64,000 bases of DNA from NCBI RefSeq assembly GCF_029024465.1, contig NZ_CP118950.1, positions 1,302,001-1,366,000 of the forward strand, in the 5' to 3' direction. The stretch comes from Lactococcus garvieae subsp. garvieae (GTDB taxonomy: Bacteria; Bacillota; Bacilli; Lactobacillales; Streptococcaceae). The notes below the pieces were generated by a model. It was not told the DNA's origin. It was given only the letters and a program-made list of their open reading frames with translations, and ran no database searches. Made by a program: the position numbers and the translations under genes. This document shows positions 60,912 to 64,000 of the stretch, piece by piece. Positions within the stretch are counted from its first letter, which is position 1, and each line of letters starts with the position of its first letter.

Positions 60912-62483
60912 TTAATGAGCAATCATTTCTTGTGCTATTTCTTGTGGTGATAAGTCACTTGGATAAAATGTTGGCCAATTCTCGAGCTCCTCAAGTACTT
61001 TTTCCTGACTCTCTGAACCATAAAAAATATGGAAATGTGCTGCCTTCATTGGTGCAATCGCATGGTCACTAAACTGAACATATTTTAACTCACCTGCATT
61101 ATTATCCTCTGTTTCAAAAAGATACCGCACTCCCCGATTACCTTTTTCGTAAGTTAAAATTTTATACCCCTTGTACTTATAGTGATATTTATGTTTTACA
61201 TTATTTTTAGTAAAGGTCATTGTATTGTTATCAATCAAAATATTACTCACGTCACTCTTATATCCCTGTTCATAGTATTTCTTATATGCAGAAGGCGACT
61301 TGTCTCCCTTAATTTTTGATTTATAATCAAACACTTGATCTAAAGTTCCATTTTGTAGCAAAGGATACACCGACTGCCAATTTCCAGCGTAGTCAGTCAA
61401 CGACCGATCTTTAACATCAGTATCCGAAAAATATCCATTTTCTACATTTTTTTCACTTTCAGAGGAGAGCTCTGCTTTTATTTCCTTGCCTTTAACAGAA
61501 GTGGTTTTCTTAAGGGATTCCAAATTCTCCTCCATTATAGAGATATAGTTTTCTCCCTCTTCAATTTGTTTTGCTGTAAGACTTTCTAATGGATTTAGGA
61601 CGGCCATTTTTACATTGGCTTCGTTTGCTAAAGTTTTTGCGAATTTATTGTTTGAATTGTTCTCAAAATAAATATATTCTATACCATTATTCTCTACATA
61701 TTTTTTTAATTCTGCTAAACGTGCAGCAGAGGGCTCTTGATCCGGATTAAGTCCTGATATTGGAATTTGATTTAAACCATAGTCTAGAGCTAAATAACGA
61801 AAAGCTGCGTGCTGTGTTACAAAGCTTTTCTGACTTGCATTTTGTAACTCCGAACTAAATTTTTCATCCAATTTTTTTAACTTACTCAGATATGTTGAAG
61901 AATTAGTTCCGAATACCTGAGCTTTTTGGGGATATAATTTTTTCAGTTGCTTCTCAATTGCTTCAACTTCCTTTATTGCCATTTTAGGAGATAACCATGT
62001 ATGCGGGTCATAATCATGATGATGCCCCTCTTCCCCATGATTGTGCTCGTGCTCTTCTTCTGTTCCAGGGAGTAAAAGGAGACCCTGAGTGCCTTCAATA
62101 ATTTTTGGATTATCTTTCTTCCATGAAGCTTTAGATTTATTGACCCATGTTTCCATATTTTCATTATGGTACACAAAGACATCTGAGTTGCGAATTGTTG
62201 TCATATCTTTTGCTGAGGGCTCATAATCATGTGGCTCAGACCCTGCCGGAACCAGCAGTTTAACATCGCCTTCATCTCCCACAATATTCTTTGTAAATTC
62301 ATAGACTGGATAAAAGCTTGTAACAATGGACAATTTATCACTGTTTGAATTTGTTGTGTTTTTATTTTGAGCAGTGTGACAAGCGGTGAGCAAGCTTAAT
62401 GATGCGATGCCTAATAAAACTACTCCTATTTTTTTCTTATGATTAAACTCTCTTTTTTTCTTTTCCTTATAAAATATTACCAC
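60912..62483 (-). CDS. adcA: Zinc ABC transporter substrate-binding lipoprotein AdcA with ZinT domain
   Basis: The 523-residue lipoprotein captures zinc for an ABC importer (AdcBC/ZitQP). A lipobox LLTAC places the lipidated Cys at about residue 34. The ZnuA-like domain (about 45-335) has a His-rich loop EEEHEHNHGEEGHHHDYDPHTW. A ZinT-like domain (about 345-523) ends with KAAHFHIFYG. Both domains are found in streptococcal AdcA. The start is GTG, seven bases after GGAG, the only in-frame option after an upstream stop. The GGAG belongs to the target sequence at IS copy 2, so the native promoter and any zinc-box have been moved away. No permease or ATPase genes are seen. Confidence 0.9.
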   Translation of the reverse strand: MVIFYKEKKKREFNHKKKIGVVLLGIASLSLLTACHTAQNKNTTNSNSDKLSIVTSFYPVYEFTKNIVGDEGDVKLLVPAGSEPHDYEPSAKDMTTIRNSDVFVYHNENMETWVNKSKASWKKDNPKIIEGTQGLLLLPGTEEEHEHNHGEEGHHHDYDPHTWLSPKMAIKEVEAIEKQLKKLYPQKAQVFGTNSSTYLSKLKKLDEKFSSELQNASQKSFVTQHAAFRYLALDYGLNQIPISGLNPDQEPSAARLAELKKYVENNGIEYIYFENNSNNKFAKTLANEANVKMAVLNPLESLTAKQIEEGENYISIMEENLESLKKTTSVKGKEIKAELSSESEKNVENGYFSDTDVKDRSLTDYAGNWQSVYPLLQNGTLDQVFDYKSKIKGDKSPSAYKKYYEQGYKSDVSNILIDNNTMTFTKNNVKHKYHYKYKGYKILTYEKGNRGVRYLFETEDNNAGELKYVQFSDHAIAPMKAAHFHIFYGSESQEKVLEELENWPTFYPSDLSPQEIAQEMIAH

Positions 62484-62493
62484 CTATATTCTC

Positions 62494-62495
62494 CT
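62494..62495. other. CT core at the left junction of IS copy 2
   Basis: CT follows ATTCTC and precedes the left end, matching copy 1. The right-hand CT lies outside the window. Confidence 0.65.
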
Positions 62496-62591
62496 CGTAT
62501 AATATATTTTATGGGTATTTTTCACCCCAATTTTCTAACAATTGTTATCGTTTTACTTGACTATTGTGACGTTTCCCAGAATAATTATTCT

Positions 62592-62822
62592 TAGGAATGG
62601 ACTCAAAAGGAATATGCTAACTCTCCTTGTTGCTTCGTCTTCTTCATAAGTCTGCGACCCGAGCTGTATCAAATCTTCCAACTCACTAGCTGTTTCCACC
62701 GTGATTACTCTGCTCTTAGTAGCGAGCAGGCGGTAAGTAATCGCTGTGATGGGTATTCTAATAAGCGAGGATGAAGGGATACAGAGTTCTGGGGAATCTC
62801 TCAGTAGTCAAGTATAGTTTCC
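62592..62822 (+). ncRNA. Candidate bridge RNA, copy 2
   Basis: The sequence equals the left-end RNA region of copy 1, with the same stems and the same target-like segments. Expression from the internal TTGACT-N17-AATAAT promoter (62557-62585) is inferred. Confidence 0.55.
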
Positions 62823-62849
62823 TAATCAAATGAAAGGAGGTCCTTCCAA

Positions 62850-64000
62850 ATGAAATGTTTTGTCGGTTTAGACGTCAGCTCTACCAAACTCGATGTGTGC
62901 ATCATGTCAAATGACACGGAACTTGGAGTCTTGTACGCTGCTTCACTTACCAATGATATGATTGGTGCTTCTGAAATCAAAGAACAAGTACTCTCACTTA
63001 ACGAAAAGTATGAATTTAATAGAGTCGTCATTGGCATGGAAGCCACATCCCTCTACAGTTTTCATCCTGCAATGTTCTTCCACGAAGACTCGGAGTTAAA
63101 GCAGCTCGGAGTCGAGGTCATGGTGGAACAACCAGCCAAAATAAAGAAATATCGTGAGGCATTCGAAGAAAACAAGAATGATACCCTTGATGCTTTCTAC
63201 ATCGCGGATTACTTCCGCATTGAACGCTTTACAAGATCTTATCTTAAAGAAGAAAAGTATCTGGCACTACAACATCTCACAAGAACTCGACTTCAGCTCG
63301 TGGAACAATTAGTACGTACAAAACAACACTTCATTGAAAACATCTACTACAAGTGCAATACGCTCTCTGCGGAATTAAAGAATGAAGAATTGAGTACCTC
63401 TGTTTGGTCTGCCACAATTATGACACTCATGACCGAAGATTACACGCTAGATGAACTCGCAAATACTCCTCTTGAAGATTTCACGGAACTCATCCAGAAA
63501 CTCGGGCGAGGTCGCTTCAAAGCTCCTGAGAAACTTGCAAAAGCAATAAAAGCTGCCATAAAAGGAAGTTACCGCTTATCACTCGTCCAACAAGATTCTG
63601 TCAATATTGTACTCAGTCTCCTTGCTCGCGAAATACGGAGTTTAGAGAAGATGATTAAAGAAATTGATCGAGCCATTGAAGACATGGTAGAAATTATCCC
63701 TGAATACCAATGTTTGACCAGTGTACCTGGTATTGGAAAGGTATTCGCTGCAGGAATTATCGCTGAAATAGGACAGATTGAACGCTTTAAAGACCATCCT
63801 CAAGTCGCTAAATATGCTGGCTTGAATTGGAAAGAAACACAATCTGGCAATACCTCATCTCAAAATACTTCTCTTGCAAAACGAGGCAATCGTTATCTTC
63901 GCTATTACTTAGTTGAAGCCGCCAACTCTGTACGAAGACATAACGTGGAATACGCAGAGTTTTACAAGAAAAAGAAAGATGAAGTCCCCAAACATAAACA
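62850..64000 (+). CDS. IS110-family recombinase, copy 2, partial
   Basis: The first 383 codons of the 419-codon recombinase are visible and match copy 1, including the DEDD residues and the Ser-rich stretch before AKRGNRYLRYY. The 3' end lies beyond the window. It reads away from the zinc-binding protein gene. Confidence 0.93.
   Translation, partial: MKCFVGLDVSSTKLDVCIMSNDTELGVLYAASLTNDMIGASEIKEQVLSLNEKYEFNRVVIGMEATSLYSFHPAMFFHEDSELKQLGVEVMVEQPAKIKKYREAFEENKNDTLDAFYIADYFRIERFTRSYLKEEKYLALQHLTRTRLQLVEQLVRTKQHFIENIYYKCNTLSAELKNEELSTSVWSATIMTLMTEDYTLDELANTPLEDFTELIQKLGRGRFKAPEKLAKAIKAAIKGSYRLSLVQQDSVNIVLSLLAREIRSLEKMIKEIDRAIEDMVEIIPEYQCLTSVPGIGKVFAAGIIAEIGQIERFKDHPQVAKYAGLNWKETQSGNTSSQNTSLAKRGNRYLRYYLVEAANSVRRHNVEYAEFYKKKKDEVPKHK

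Larger units (their letters stand above)
62496..64000 (+). mobile_element. IS110-family insertion sequence, copy 2, cut by window end
   Basis: From 62496 the sequence repeats copy 1 with a constant offset of 55027, in the same orientation, with no difference that I can see up to the window end. The left junction is ATTCTC-CT then the element, the same as in copy 1 apart from the bases further left. The non-coding left end spans 62496-62849 and includes the same candidate bridge RNA (62592-62822). The right end is not in view. Confidence 0.9.

Noticed and set aside
1-64000. CRISPR array, prophage, integrase or restriction system
   Set aside because: No regularly spaced repeats, cas, phage or restriction genes were found on either strand.

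Overview
This 64 kb window looks like the chromosome of a low-GC lactic acid bacterium of the genus Lactococcus. The garvieae/petauri/formosensis group is my best guess. This is inferred from gene content and order: rimP-nusA-ylxR-ylxQ-infB-rbfA, gdpP-rplI-dnaC helicase, dnaB-dnaI after nrdR, ccrZ-trmB, a water-forming NADH oxidase, RNase J2, and Shine-Dalgarno-led starts including TTG and GTG. Almost all genes lie on the minus strand. No phage, plasmid or CRISPR array is visible.

Layout. 1-1320: an oxidoreductase and two tRNA genes (Arg-CCT and Ser-GGA). 1400-7000: oleate hydratase, a small secreted-peptide operon whose first gene is split by an in-frame TGA, mannose-6-phosphate isomerase, a 59-codon membrane peptide and a cation-efflux transporter. 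7100-14400: the transcription/translation operon, interrupted between infB and rbfA by an IS110-family element. 14500-26300: lrgAB, a CHAP-domain wall hydrolase, der, an AI-2E-family permease, ffh, the KtrAB potassium system, RNase J2 and two small metabolic genes. 26400-39400: a surface-protein locus with five WxL proteins, two WxL-like proteins that have lost the signature Trp, two DUF916/DUF3324 partner proteins, two small IPNAG-anchored proteins, a dedicated sortase and an Mga-type regulator. 39500-47500: NADH oxidase with redox-operator-like palindromes, a structured small RNA, transketolase and an ascorbate-type PTS. 47700-60900: housekeeping replication, cell-cycle and nucleotide genes, an HAD-MazG fusion and asparaginase. 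60900-64000: a zinc-binding lipoprotein gene and a second copy of the IS110-family element that runs off the window.

The most notable system is the IS110-family element at 7469-9211, repeated from 62496 without any difference that I can see. Its ends can be worked out from the sequence. Removing it with one CT core restores a normal infB-rbfA spacer with a Shine-Dalgarno site. Joining its right and left ends creates a TTGACT-N17-TATAAT promoter. Both copies sit in the Shine-Dalgarno site of the downstream minus-strand gene (rbfA and the zinc-binding protein). The roughly 350-nt non-coding left end can fold and carries two short segments matching the two sides of that target. This suggests a bridge-RNA-guided element that targets ribosome binding sites and rebuilds them on insertion. 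That model is inferred from two sites, one of them with only its left flank visible.

The WxL locus appears to be a self-contained surface-display module: secreted WxL proteins, membrane partner proteins, small sortase substrates and their own sortase, next to a likely regulator.
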